Source: Bacillota bacterium (GTDB lineage: Bacteria > Bacillota > UBA4882 > UBA8346). From it: a DNA stretch of 27,403 nucleotides. The first letter of the stretch is position 1, and the number at the start of each line of letters is the position of its first letter. Shown here one piece after another: positions 6,301 through 14,688 of this stretch. Below the pieces are notes generated by a model. It had not been told where the DNA came from. It worked only from the letters and a program-made list of their open reading frames with translations, and searched no databases. Location of the stretch: NCBI GenBank assembly GCA_023415835.1, contig JAEZJK010000109.1, positions 1 through 27,403 of the forward strand. Reading direction: 5' to 3'. The position numbers and the translations under genes are program-made.

Positions 6301-8040
6301 TTAATTAGCAACTTGATCATAATAGATTTCAACCGGAACTTCGGGAAGGGCGGTTCTCTTTTTAACAGCCTCTTCATATCTCTTAGCCTTTACCGGATCG
6401 AATCGCCAATTTCTGATAATTCCCCCCGAAGAATATTTTGGCAAAACCGTATCAGGTATATCAAAGATATTTTTATAGAAGATTGCCGAATAATTACGCC
6501 ACCAAAACAGAAGATACGGTGTATCCCGGTAAATAAGGCCGTCAATTTGCTTGATAATCTTGTTCCGTTCATTGGCGTCGAAAATGGGCGGCATTGAGTC
6601 AATCAATCGGTCGACTTCGGGATTCTTATATCCTGAAAGATTACTCCCACCGGCTTCTTCAGCATGTTTAGAATGCCATAGCTGTTCAGGTTCACCAAAT
6701 AAAGCGCCTGACCATCCAATCATTACTGTGTCAAATTTAAATTCATCCGTTTTTTTAATCAAAGTGGCCCAGGATATTCGTTCCAAATTCACTTTAACAC
6801 CGGCCTGTTTACATGAATCGACAAACAAAGTCATGTGTTTTTCATAAGGTTCATTGGCATACGAAATGGTAAATTCGAGCCGTTCTCCTTGAGCATTAGT
6901 TAAATATCCATTTTGATTGAGTTGGGTATACCCGGCTTCTTTTAATAGTTGTTTAGCCTTGCCAGGATTATATTCAATCATTGGATTGGTTGAGTCAAAA
7001 CCATATAACGAAGGCCAATATGAGGATAAGGGTTGAGCCTGGTTATATTCAAGTTTCTCTAAAATAGTTTTACGATCCATTAACAGACAGATGGCTTGGC
7101 GGACCCGTAGATCCTGAAAGAGAGGTTTACGCATATTGAAAGCCAACCCGTAGATGCCCTTGGGAGCATAATTATAGATTTTTTGTTTAACAATCCAATT
7201 TGTTTGAAACCTTTCCGAATCGGTCTCTGTGACCCAGCGTTTACCGGAAATATTGCTGAAAATGTCAAATTCGCCTTTCTTAAATGCTTCAAAAGCTACA
7301 TTATCATCCCGGATTACTTTATATTTGATCCGGTAGAAATTATAAGTCCCCTGATGATGGGGTAGCTGATCCGCCCAATAGTATTGACGGCGTTTCAAAA
7401 CAAAGTAACGCCCTTCCTTAACCACACTTAGAATATAAGGTCCGCTTCCAGCAGGCAAACTCATATTGAAGCTTTTATTAAAATCTTTCCCCTCAAATAG
7501 GTGCTTTGGTAAAATACTAAGCTCTGCCAAAGCGATATAATTATTGAAGTGGACTATATTAGACTCAAATTTCACCGTATAAGCATCAATTTTTTCAGGA
7601 GGATTAAACCGGCTATAAAACATCCGTTGCACCGATGTCTGGTTTTTTGGGTTCATGATGGTATCATAAGTAAAAATAATGTCATCAGCACTAATCTCTT
7701 TACCATCGTCCCATTTAGCCCTGGGATCGATCTTGATGGTGAAAACCTTTTTATCTACGGAGGTTTCGATTGATTTAGCGATCAACGGCTTAAATTCTAA
7801 GGTATCGTAATCTAGTTCCATTAAGGTATCATATACTAGTCCGAATACACTGGCGGCGTCAACCGAATTATCTATAAAGGCATTGAATGACTTAGGAAAC
7901 TCCGAGGTATGCAGCGTTAGTTGCCCCGATGTCTTTCCAATTCCACCGGCAATTTGACGGTTTTGTTTGGCTATATATGAAAAAAAACCGACTAAAATGA
8001 TTATACTTAATAAAACAATAATTTTCCCTTTATGTTTCAC
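6301..8040 (-). CDS. Extracellular peptide-binding protein, family 5 (YejA-like)
   Basis: A 579-aa solute-binding protein of the SBP_bac_5 family, the substrate receptor of the importer. The N-terminus (VKHKGKIIVLLSIIILVGFF) is a basic stretch plus one hydrophobic helix. No lipobox cysteine is seen, so it is an uncleaved anchor or ordinary signal peptide, not an evident lipoprotein. Family features include LTLHTSEFPKSFNAFID, KIDPRAKWDDGKEISADDI, GSGPYIL and the RVRQAICLLMDRKTI helix. I prefer the GTG at 8040 because GGGGGTG lies just upstream. A GTG at 8070 would add ten residues but has no ribosome binding site. It is the first gene of the operon. Confidence 0.92.
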   Translation of the reverse strand: MKHKGKIIVLLSIIILVGFFSYIAKQNRQIAGGIGKTSGQLTLHTSEFPKSFNAFIDNSVDAASVFGLVYDTLMELDYDTLEFKPLIAKSIETSVDKKVFTIKIDPRAKWDDGKEISADDIIFTYDTIMNPKNQTSVQRMFYSRFNPPEKIDAYTVKFESNIVHFNNYIALAELSILPKHLFEGKDFNKSFNMSLPAGSGPYILSVVKEGRYFVLKRRQYYWADQLPHHQGTYNFYRIKYKVIRDDNVAFEAFKKGEFDIFSNISGKRWVTETDSERFQTNWIVKQKIYNYAPKGIYGLAFNMRKPLFQDLRVRQAICLLMDRKTILEKLEYNQAQPLSSYWPSLYGFDSTNPMIEYNPGKAKQLLKEAGYTQLNQNGYLTNAQGERLEFTISYANEPYEKHMTLFVDSCKQAGVKVNLERISWATLIKKTDEFKFDTVMIGWSGALFGEPEQLWHSKHAEEAGGSNLSGYKNPEVDRLIDSMPPIFDANERNKIIKQIDGLIYRDTPYLLFWWRNYSAIFYKNIFDIPDTVLPKYSSGGIIRNWRFDPVKAKRYEEAVKKRTALPEVPVEIYYDQVAN

Positions 8041-8210
8041 AGCCACACCCCCAAAAAATCTTTTTTGCACTATTCGACATTACGCCTGAAAACCCTGTTA
8101 AAAAACTACCCATAAAATTATGGTAAGACAGAGCAGATTTTCTATACGCTATGATAAAATTAGTTAATGACAATCTGTCCAAGTCCATCTTTGAACTAGG
8201 TCTAAAGTAA

Positions 8211-8416
8211 CTTCGACGGACAGGAATAATTGAAAAGGAGTACATTCAATGCGAAATGACCGGAGGCGCCCTCCAGCCGGGAATGGAAACCAGCGACGCC
8301 GGATTTTTTACAAAAGAAAACCTGCCCGAGCTTTCCCCGGACAGGATCACCGAATCCCAAATCAATCTAATTTTCGAATATCTAAATGAAGTAAACCCCA
8401 ATCCCTTCTTTGACTA
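8211..8416 (+). pseudogene. C-terminal remnant of a Nudix hydrolase
   Basis: A plus-strand frame, open from the TAA at 8208-8210 to the TAA at 8414-8416, reads CEMTGGALQPGMETSDAGFF (from 8250) then TKENLPELSPDRITESQI and ends NPNPFFD. This closely follows the C-terminal third of Nudix hydrolases of the ADP-ribose pyrophosphatase/YjhB type (CEI-x-GG...ETSEVGFF...LPELS..R...QI...FD). The Nudix box itself and the N-terminal two thirds are absent. A ribosome-binding-like AAAGGAG at 8234-8240 precedes an ATG in another frame (46 codons, no similarity). I read this as decay or truncation, not a short functional gene. Confidence 0.7.
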
Positions 8417-8467
8417 AAAAACTTCAGCGAAAGGACAGTCAACAGCCAAAACATAATAACCTTTGGC

Positions 8468-8525
8468 CATGAACTCATAAACTTGAACCATAAGTATAAA
8501 CTATTGACTTTGAACTTTTGACTTG
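8468..8525. repeat. Degenerate heptanucleotide-periodic array
   Basis: Low-complexity words with roughly 7-bp phase, clearest as ATTGACT TTGAACT TTTGACT at 8503-8523. More degenerate copies (ATGAACT, CTTGAAC, ATAAACT) run from about 8468. It abuts the 3' end of the homoserine dehydrogenase gene. No terminator-like hairpin was found here. Confidence 0.5.
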
Positions 8526-9827
8526 TTAAAACAACCTCAATCTCAAATAATTATCCTTAATAAAGTCAAACTTGCCAATCTCCCGGAGCGCCTCCTCCAT
8601 TGCCTCTTCGGAAGCTTCATGGGTCAATAGGACAATCGGTACGTAATTTTCTTTACCATGGGTCTCCAACTGAACCATGGAGGAGATCGAAATTCCCTTC
8701 TCTCCTAAAACCCCTGATATCTTCGAAAGGACTCCCGGTTTATCATAGGTAAAGAACCTCAAATAAAAACGGTTCTTAATCTCACTCAAGGGCACCATTT
8801 CCATACCTTGCTCGGGATCGATGGTCCGGTTGCAAAACTGTTCGCCTTCCTTCAATAGCAAATCCCGGGACAAATCGACGATATCGCTGACGATCGAGCT
8901 GCCGGTCGGGCGTTCCCCGGCGCCCGGACCATAAAACATCGTGTTCCCGACGAAATCGCCTTTTACAAATACCGCATTCAATTCGTTATTGACCGAAGCC
9001 AACAGATGGGTATTGGGGATTAAAGTCGGATGCACCCTTAAATCCAAACCATTTTCCAATGAACGGAATACCGCCAATAGCTTAATCGTAAACCCAAAGT
9101 TTTTAGCGAAATTAATATCCAATTTGGTGATGGCGGTAATTCCCTCGACATACAAACTCTGATAATCCACCATGCCCGAGGTTGCCAGTGAAGCCAGGAT
9201 CGTTAATTTATGGGCCGCATCGCCTCCGCCAATATCCAAGGTAGGATCCGCTTCGGCGTAGCCTTTAGCTTGAGCTTCTTTTAAGGCTTGTTCAAATTCC
9301 AATTCTTCCTGGTGCATCCGGGTGAGGATGTAATTGGATGTCCCATTTAAAATCCCATAAATGCTTTCAATTTTATTGGCGATCAACCCTTCGCGCAATC
9401 CTTTGATGATCGGTATTCCCCCGCCGACACTGGCCTCAAAAAGAAGGTCAACCCCGTTTTCCTTGGCTATTTTAAACAGTTCCCGCCCTTTGGTGGCAAT
9501 CAAGGCCTTGTTAGCGGTCACCACGTGTTTACGGTTGCGTAAGGCCCGGCAGATAAAACTAAACGCCGGTTCATAACCGCCAATGGTCTCAACCACGATA
9601 TCAATCTCCGGATCGTCAAGCACCCCGGCGGCATCGGTTAAACATTGAATCCCGTCCAAATTCAAATCCCGCTTAATATTCCAGTTAACATCGACGATCG
9701 ACTTTAATTTAAAAGTCAGAGCCGAACGAGTCTTTAATAGAGCCTGTTGGGTTAAGAGTATTTTAGCAACTCCGGTACCCACCGTCCCCAACCCTAGGAT
9801 ACCGATATTTACTTCATGATCATTCAT
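8526..9827 (-). CDS. hom: Homoserine dehydrogenase with C-terminal ACT domain
   Basis: A 433-aa enzyme catalysing NAD(P)H-dependent reduction of aspartate semialdehyde to homoserine, the branch point to threonine and methionine. The N-terminal Rossmann motif is GLGTVG (12-17). The catalytic domain has VVTANKALIATKGRELF and GGGIPIIKGLREGL, followed by GILNGTSNYILT and EAQAKGYAEADPTLDIGG, all hallmark segments. A C-terminal ACT domain (about 350-433, RFYLRFFTYDKPGVLSKISG) usually gives feedback control by threonine. GGTGAT lies about 6 nt before the ATG. Expression is placed under the T-box at 10190-10430; a 200-bp repeat element lies between that leader and the gene. Confidence 0.96.
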   Translation of the reverse strand: MNDHEVNIGILGLGTVGTGVAKILLTQQALLKTRSALTFKLKSIVDVNWNIKRDLNLDGIQCLTDAAGVLDDPEIDIVVETIGGYEPAFSFICRALRNRKHVVTANKALIATKGRELFKIAKENGVDLLFEASVGGGIPIIKGLREGLIANKIESIYGILNGTSNYILTRMHQEELEFEQALKEAQAKGYAEADPTLDIGGGDAAHKLTILASLATSGMVDYQSLYVEGITAITKLDINFAKNFGFTIKLLAVFRSLENGLDLRVHPTLIPNTHLLASVNNELNAVFVKGDFVGNTMFYGPGAGERPTGSSIVSDIVDLSRDLLLKEGEQFCNRTIDPEQGMEMVPLSEIKNRFYLRFFTYDKPGVLSKISGVLGEKGISISSMVQLETHGKENYVPIVLLTHEASEEAMEEALREIGKFDFIKDNYLRLRLF

Positions 9828-9942
9828 TCAAAATCACCGACCTTATCTTTATTTTAAACTTGAATTCGGTAAGTAAATACTACTTAATATTGAGATTAAG
9901 GAATCCCGAATCCAATTTTTCACCCTCGAAAATAACATGTAA

Positions 9943-10146
9943 TACCAAGTTGCGTTCAATTATAGTGCAACTTTTGTATGGAACACAGCAATGTTGCGGA
10001 GAGAACACAATCTATGGGAGAATTAAAATATTACTTCCACTTTTGTGCGGGCCCTTCGTGGCCTCCACGCAGGGTGTAGCACAATTATAGAGGAAGTTAT
10101 ATTTTAACCGACCCTATAGTTGCACTTTGAATGCAACTTGGGTATA
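9943..10146. repeat. MITE-like inverted-repeat element in the hom leader
   Basis: The termini are imperfect inverted repeats: CAAGTTGCGTTCAA...AGTGCAAC at 9946-9971 against the reverse complement of GTTGCACTTTGAATGCAAC at 10119-10137, with flanking TAC(C)/(G)GTA. A second nested pair (10012-10038 with 10092-10119) shares TTAAAATAT and ACTTCC. A third (TTGTGC / GCACAA at 10043-10048 and 10079-10084) closes the centre. The whole ~200 bp folds into a long interrupted hairpin and encodes no convincing protein. Possible TA duplications flank it. This suits a miniature inverted-repeat transposable element; a structured leader RNA is the alternative. Confidence 0.6.
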
Positions 10147-10189
10147 AGTTGAGAAATCAGTTTAATTCGCCTTAATCCGGTCAAAAATA

Positions 10190-10226
10190 AAAAAAGCCCT
10201 CAATCCTTATTGAAAGGACGAAAGAC
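10190..10226 (-). terminator. T-box intrinsic terminator
   Basis: In the RNA the stem GUCUUUCGUCCUU pairs with AAGGAUUGAGGGC (one mismatch, several G-U pairs) around loop UCAAU, followed by seven U. It is the alternative to the antiterminator containing AAGGUGGAACC. Confidence 0.88.
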
Positions 10227-10430
10227 TATTCTTCCGCGGTTCCACCTTTCTTGGTTGACGACCCGGCTTTAACAACGGATAACGGCCGTTTCCCGGACTG
10301 CCTTACTAATATTAAAGGTTCAGGCAGTCACTCAGGGGTGGTATTATCCGGTTGGTTATAAGGAAGGCTTTCAGCCGCCGACCTTCCATCTCTCTTAAAC
10401 CACGACACGTATAACAAGTCCCCGTCATTG
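10190..10430 (-). ncRNA. T-box riboswitch (probably tRNA-Thr) upstream of hom
   Basis: On the minus strand the region shows an AATGACGGGGAC Stem I base, the AGAGAGATGGAAGG / CCTTCC distal part of Stem I, CCCCTGAGTGAC closing Stem I, the T-box sequence AAGGTGGAACCGCGGA (10232-10247), and a terminator (10190-10226) followed by a T run. The specifier position just before the CCCC strand reads ACC followed by A (10340-10342), a threonine codon. The antiterminator bulge UGGA (10241-10244) requires a tRNA with discriminator U, which is compatible with tRNA-Thr and not with tRNA-Met (A). Uncharged tRNA would stabilise the antiterminator and switch on homoserine dehydrogenase. Confidence 0.95.
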
Positions 10431-10443
10431 TTTTATTCTTATT

Positions 10444-10472
10444 AATATACCACTCACTTCCTTAAAAGTCAA
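10444..10472 (-). promoter_or_regulatory. Sigma-A promoter of the T-box/hom transcript
   Basis: TTGACT (10467-10472) and TATATT (10444-10449) on the minus strand are separated by exactly 17 bp. Transcription would start about 7 nt further, just before the T-box Stem I. Confidence 0.82.
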
Positions 10473-10504
10473 TCAAAACGATGCTTTTTTTATTTATCAA
10501 TTTA

Positions 10505-12799
10505 TCAATTCAAATATTCACAGGTGATATTAACTAGCCGTTTGTAAGTAATTTCCTTCTTACCGAGATTCGGCAGATCGATTACGGCCTTCATCTTCAT
10601 TTCGTTCCGGGATGAATACCCTAGCAATGTTTCCGGATCGACAATACTCTCTCCCTCGCCGCTGATAGTCAATTCCGGATCCGTTTGCAACTTGGGGAGT
10701 CCCTTCATAATCATATCTGAAATGAACTTTTTTAGGCTAGGTGAGTTCAGATCATAATCAACCTTGATTAATACGCACGGTAAAGATCCAACAACCGTAA
10801 TTTCTTTGAATTCAACCTTTGCGGCCACATCACTGATTTCCCCGTTGGGTAAAGGGACCTTGGCGGAAGTTTCCCAGGCATCTCCCAACTGAAAACTTTT
10901 CCCGATAAAATCCTCAACCGAAGCTTTCCAGGTATCCTTTAAACGCTTCTCCATTGCTTCCTTGGCAAAATAATCCTTATATTTTCGGTAATGTCTGGCT
11001 GGGATGGTCTTTAGCTTTTTATCGAAATCTTCCAGCCCTTTGAATCCGGTAATAAATCCATTGACGTCCAAAAAAGTGGAAAACTTGACACCTTCCAAGA
11101 CGGAGAGGGCTTCGCCCCCGGCCTGATCTTCAACGTCTTTTACTTGATATTTTAAGATTGAATAATTGATTTGATATCCGGAAGGGTTCTTATAAATTTC
11201 AGTCTTTATTTTAATTTCTTCCTCGTGGAGCTGTTGATTCATCATTTCCGCTTCAACCAAATCAACGATCTTGGTTGTTTCGATATAATTAATGCCATTT
11301 GCAGGATTAAATTGAAACTTGAATTTTGGGGCGGATTGATCCGGCGGAGACATTTGAATCCCGGATTGAATAGGCGCAGGACGTTCAAAGTCTAGGAAAT
11401 CGCTTTTGCTGGGGATCCGTTCTCGGATAGCTACTATTTTCCGGCCATCCAAGGCGCAGTAATCAAAAAAAGCTGAGCCATTGAACCTAATCTGGCTAGC
11501 GCCGCCAGTTATAATACCGTCAAAAAGCCTACCTTCTTGATTATCCAGCGTCACCAACCATTTATTGCCCTGCCTGGCACTATAGACCACATTTTTCCCA
11601 TCCGGGCTAAAAGCCAAACTATTTTGCCCAATATCATCGTAATAACGCCCGGCTAACCCATTAACCACTACCGTCCATGACCCATTGCTAGTTTTGGCGG
11701 TATAAGCCAATTTTGAACCGTTATTATTAAAAAGAAGCGAACCCTTGCCAATGCTGGAATAGCCGGTTTGCTCAACCCCATCCAATACAACCATCCAATC
11801 CGTCCCGTTAAAAGCTACGTAAGCCATCTTTTTCCCATCAGGGCTAAAAACCGGCGGGGCTTCCATGACCGCAGTATAAGGTTTCCCCTCCACACCGTCG
11901 GCTACCATAAATTGTTCTTCCCGAAGTTGGGCGGCAAAAGCGATTTCGCCGCTTTCAGGTGAAAAACCAGTTTGCTCACTGATAATACGATCATATGCCT
12001 TACTTGCCTGGTGATCAATGACGATAAATTCCCGCCCCTGATCCTCCGCGGTGTAACTAATCCGTCGACTGTCGGGGCTAAAGGCTAGGCTGAGGGGCTT
12101 AATCATTGGAAAAGCCGGTCCTTCCTCGCCATCAACTAAAACGGCGAAAGCAGTCCCGGCCCGGACTACCGCTGCCGTCCTTTTACCGTCAGGGCTAAAC
12201 AACAAAGCCCGAATCCCATCATACATTTTACCTTCCTGCCCATTGATGACCAAGGTCCATTGATCGCCAACACGTGCCGGATAAGCGAGGCTGAGGCCGT
12301 CAGGGCTATAACTTAAAAGGCTAGCGCCAATCTCATCATAAGTTTTGCCTTCGCCGGTTTCAGTTACCGCCACCCACCTATTCCCGGTTTTAGCGACAAA
12401 AGCGTAATGTTTACCATTAGCGCTAAATGAGAGGGAGCTATTGACTATCAAATCATAACCCTTTCCTTTAATACCGTCAAAAACCAGATAATATTTGCCC
12501 TCCCGTTTTGCGACATACGCCAAATGGTTGCTGTCCGGTGTGAAGCATAGGTTAATAATATCTTGATAACCAAGATGTTCTTTGCCGTCTAGGACCACTT
12601 TTTTCCCCTTATTGTCATTTATGGCGTAAGCAAAGTGAACCCCATCCGGACTAATTGTGAACGATCCGGGAATCCAGGATTGAGCTACAGATGCCATCTG
12701 TTCTTCTAAAAATACCCGGTAAGGATATTCCATGGCAGCAACACACGGTAATAGAACTATTAAAAAGATAAAGCCAACTATTAAGCGCCGAATAGTCAT
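10505..12799 (-). CDS. Secreted 11-repeat TolB/WD40-like beta-propeller with C-terminal DUF6263-like domain
   Basis: 764 aa. It has an N-terminal signal peptide (MTIRRLIVGFIFLIVLLPCVAA), so it is exported. Residues about 42-470 hold eleven repeats of 37-40 residues, each close to FSPDGK-x-x-AY-x-A-x-x-G-x-x-x-x-VV-x-DG-x-EG-x-x-YD-x-I. The last is degenerate. The unit resembles WD40-like/PD40 (TolB-type) propeller blades; eleven blade-like units exceed the usual six to eight. A C-terminal ~270-residue part (from FKFQFNPANGINYIETTKIV) looks like the DUF6263 family, which has a lipoprotein-like beta fold of unknown role. GGGGG lies about 8 nt before the ATG. Function unknown; binding of a periplasmic or cell-wall ligand is plausible. 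Confidence 0.85.
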   Translation of the reverse strand: MTIRRLIVGFIFLIVLLPCVAAMEYPYRVFLEEQMASVAQSWIPGSFTISPDGVHFAYAINDNKGKKVVLDGKEHLGYQDIINLCFTPDSNHLAYVAKREGKYYLVFDGIKGKGYDLIVNSSLSFSANGKHYAFVAKTGNRWVAVTETGEGKTYDEIGASLLSYSPDGLSLAYPARVGDQWTLVINGQEGKMYDGIRALLFSPDGKRTAAVVRAGTAFAVLVDGEEGPAFPMIKPLSLAFSPDSRRISYTAEDQGREFIVIDHQASKAYDRIISEQTGFSPESGEIAFAAQLREEQFMVADGVEGKPYTAVMEAPPVFSPDGKKMAYVAFNGTDWMVVLDGVEQTGYSSIGKGSLLFNNNGSKLAYTAKTSNGSWTVVVNGLAGRYYDDIGQNSLAFSPDGKNVVYSARQGNKWLVTLDNQEGRLFDGIITGGASQIRFNGSAFFDYCALDGRKIVAIRERIPSKSDFLDFERPAPIQSGIQMSPPDQSAPKFKFQFNPANGINYIETTKIVDLVEAEMMNQQLHEEEIKIKTEIYKNPSGYQINYSILKYQVKDVEDQAGGEALSVLEGVKFSTFLDVNGFITGFKGLEDFDKKLKTIPARHYRKYKDYFAKEAMEKRLKDTWKASVEDFIGKSFQLGDAWETSAKVPLPNGEISDVAAKVEFKEITVVGSLPCVLIKVDYDLNSPSLKKFISDMIMKGLPKLQTDPELTISGEGESIVDPETLLGYSSRNEMKMKAVIDLPNLGKKEITYKRLVNITCEYLN

Positions 12800-12910
12800 A
12801 ATTACGACCCCCAGGTTCCTGATATCCTACCTAGAAAATGCTACCGATGCTTGTCGATCCACGTCAATCCCATTTTCATAATTTCACGTGGGTCAATTGG
12901 AAATGGTTAT

Positions 12911-13555
12911 TTAACGGCGCACCGCCAAATATACAATTGCCAGAAATAAAAAAATACTAAACCCCCAAATGAGTTTGGCTCTTTTAACACCAACTTTGGA
13001 TAATTTTTCGAGCTCGTCGCTAAATCCTAATATCTTTTTAGAAAAAGAATTAATTTTCTTCTCGAAAACAGCGGTTTGATTAGCTTGATTATCAATCCGG
13101 TCGGATAGTTGTAGAAACCGTTCCCCTAGTTCATTAAGTTGATGATGGAGATTTTTCTGTTCAGTAGCAATTTCTTTCCGAAAACTAACAATATCACGAT
13201 CAACCGCAATCGACAGCTCGCGCATACCGGTAACCAGGCGGGCTACATCGAGCTTAGTCGCTGAACGCCCTTCCAGTTCCGTTTGAGTTTGAGCTACGAT
13301 CTCCTTCATCCTTTGGTTCATCCTTTCTTTCAATTTTAGCTGGGTTTCCAACTTGGCTTCCTTGGCTTGAAGTGTTGATAACTCGATCATATATTCAGCC
13401 ATTAATAAACGTTCCGAAGCTAAATACTGTTCATATGCAGAAAAGGGAGCCAATAAGTCTTCGGTCAACTCATTTTGGCATTCCTTAAGTTTTTTACGGA
13501 TCGTATAAGCATCATAACCACCCTTGACGGTCCGGAAGATCGCTCCAAAAAACAT
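12911..13555 (-). CDS. Tail-anchored coiled-coil protein, function unknown
   Basis: 214 aa. Residues about 15-185 are charged and helical with heptad-like Leu/Ile/Met spacing (ERLLMAEYMIELSTLQAKEA, LNELGERFLQLSDRIDNQ), consistent with a long coiled coil. A single C-terminal membrane helix (about 193-211, LIWGFSIFLFLAIVYLAV) ending in RR suggests an inner-membrane tail anchor with the coil in the cytoplasm. AAGGAAAGAG precedes the ATG. It lies between the unknown 313-aa gene upstream and the propeller gene 111 nt downstream, in the same direction. A LemA- or KfrA-like scaffold comes to mind, but no family motif supports either. Confidence 0.72.
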   Translation of the reverse strand: MFFGAIFRTVKGGYDAYTIRKKLKECQNELTEDLLAPFSAYEQYLASERLLMAEYMIELSTLQAKEAKLETQLKLKERMNQRMKEIVAQTQTELEGRSATKLDVARLVTGMRELSIAVDRDIVSFRKEIATEQKNLHHQLNELGERFLQLSDRIDNQANQTAVFEKKINSFSKKILGFSDELEKLSKVGVKRAKLIWGFSIFLFLAIVYLAVRR

Positions 13556-13580
13556 CTCTTTCCTTCGCTTTCTCGATATT

Positions 13581-13630
13581 AGCTGTTAGCTGTTGGCCTT
13601 TTAGCCAAAAGCCAAGAGCCAATAAATAGC
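13581..13630. repeat. Heptanucleotide-periodic array
   Basis: AGCTGTT AGCTGTT GGCCTTTT AGCCAAA AGCCAAG AGCCAAT (13581-13623), a 7-bp period with one 8-mer, then a weak AAATAGCC. The two halves (AGCTGTT.. and AGCCAA..) can pair loosely as a hairpin in the gap after the 313-aa gene. Confidence 0.65.
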
Positions 13631-13639
13631 CACACCCGT

Positions 13640-14581
13640 TTAATCCCGGTTTAATATCGAACGGTATGATCCCTGTTCTTTCATGACCTCAATTAAGGAG
13701 ATTATCATTTCGGGAGGGGCTTCTTTCTTAAGCAATTCGCGTAACCTCAGTTTTACCTCAATTTGGGAAGAAACCTCTTCTAATTCCTGTTTTAAATCAT
13801 CATTAAACCATTCAACCATTTTACCGACAGCCTTACCGACCAACATTGAAAGGCCGAGATTGGCGACTCCGTCAACCAAATCTGCAACATTAAACACTTC
13901 GGAAGAAAGATGCGTAGCGGCAACCAGCTTTTTGCCTAAATCAACCGATTCGGCCAAATCTCCGGAGAGTTGGGCAAGGCTAACGCCTGCCATTTTAAAA
14001 CCTGCTTCCGCTATAAATGTAATGGTACAAACCCGGTCAATCAAAGCAAAAGATGCCCGGATAAAACGGTCGGCGTTTACCCAGATGCCCTGTTCCAAAC
14101 GGCCTTCTTGCCTGAGTTTAGCAAAATATTGCAACCCGTTGGCGGAAATTAATAAAGGATTATCACCGAAAAAGCCGTAGGCAATCCCTAACACTAAACA
14201 AGCCGAATAAATCTTGGAGTTATTGCGGAAGAAAGCCATAATAGCGGCTTCAGTGCCCAATTCAGCCGCATCCGTTATATTGGCGGAAAGCCATTCAATC
14301 GCTAGGCTAGGAGGCATCCCTGTGACCTGTTGCAAGGCTTCGGCGAAAGGTAGCGGTATGCCTTGGGGGGATAAAAAGTCTTTGGCCATCTCTTCAAACC
14401 AGTGATTAATACCGGTCACGTCGTCAATCCCGTATTCTTCTATAACAGCTTGTAGCTGATGGCCGGAATTAGATACTCCATTAAAGCGGGTTATTGCTAA
14501 TGATCCGCTGCTTGTTTTGAGGGTTCCATATTCCCGGTATTCAGTCCCGATATTGTTGATAAAAGAACCAACCGAAGACAT
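13640..14581 (-). CDS. Unknown 313-aa protein
   Basis: Not recognised. The start is placed at the ATG at 14581, because AGGAGG sits 4 nt upstream. An in-frame TTG at 14596 would put that ribosome binding site inside the gene. The protein is rich in Ala, Leu and Gly with several moderately hydrophobic helices (SACLVLGIAYGFFG, VANLGLSMLVGKAVGKMVEW) but no clear signal peptide. The C-terminal 60 residues are strongly charged and helical (DDLKQELEEVSSQIEVKLRL). The amphipathic helical make-up could suit a membrane-associated or self-assembling protein. It precedes the tail-anchored coiled-coil gene, possibly in one transcript. Confidence 0.7.
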   Translation of the reverse strand: MSSVGSFINNIGTEYREYGTLKTSSGSLAITRFNGVSNSGHQLQAVIEEYGIDDVTGINHWFEEMAKDFLSPQGIPLPFAEALQQVTGMPPSLAIEWLSANITDAAELGTEAAIMAFFRNNSKIYSACLVLGIAYGFFGDNPLLISANGLQYFAKLRQEGRLEQGIWVNADRFIRASFALIDRVCTITFIAEAGFKMAGVSLAQLSGDLAESVDLGKKLVAATHLSSEVFNVADLVDGVANLGLSMLVGKAVGKMVEWFNDDLKQELEEVSSQIEVKLRLRELLKKEAPPEMIISLIEVMKEQGSYRSILNRD

Positions 14582-14688
14582 CCGTCCTCCTGACAAACTC
14601 TTAATCTCAAAACTTAAAATACTATATTATACAATTCTAGATAATACAAAATTTTTCCTTCCGGTATTCGAAATCAATGACCAGTTAT

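Noticed and set aside
8030..8245. Possible 71-aa minus-strand protein upstream of yejA
   Set aside because: No ribosome binding site, no similarity, and it overlaps the yejA start and leader in another frame.
8249..8389. 46-codon frame with AAAGGAG ribosome binding site
   Set aside because: It is very Arg/Pro-rich and overlaps the Nudix-like frame, which has clear family similarity. The frame looks like a shifted reading of the remnant.
9860..10090. 76-aa plus-strand frame in the hom leader
   Set aside because: It runs through the inverted-repeat element and has no ribosome binding site; composition is that of the repeat.
12867..12900. Terminator after the coiled-coil gene
   Set aside because: CCACGT / ACGTGG can pair, but there is no T tract on the minus strand, so termination is unsupported.
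13683..14180. 165-aa frame antisense to the 313-aa gene
   Set aside because: The minus-strand gene has the ribosome binding site and protein-like composition. The antisense frame is Ser/Thr/Pro/Lys-rich, typical of a shadow.
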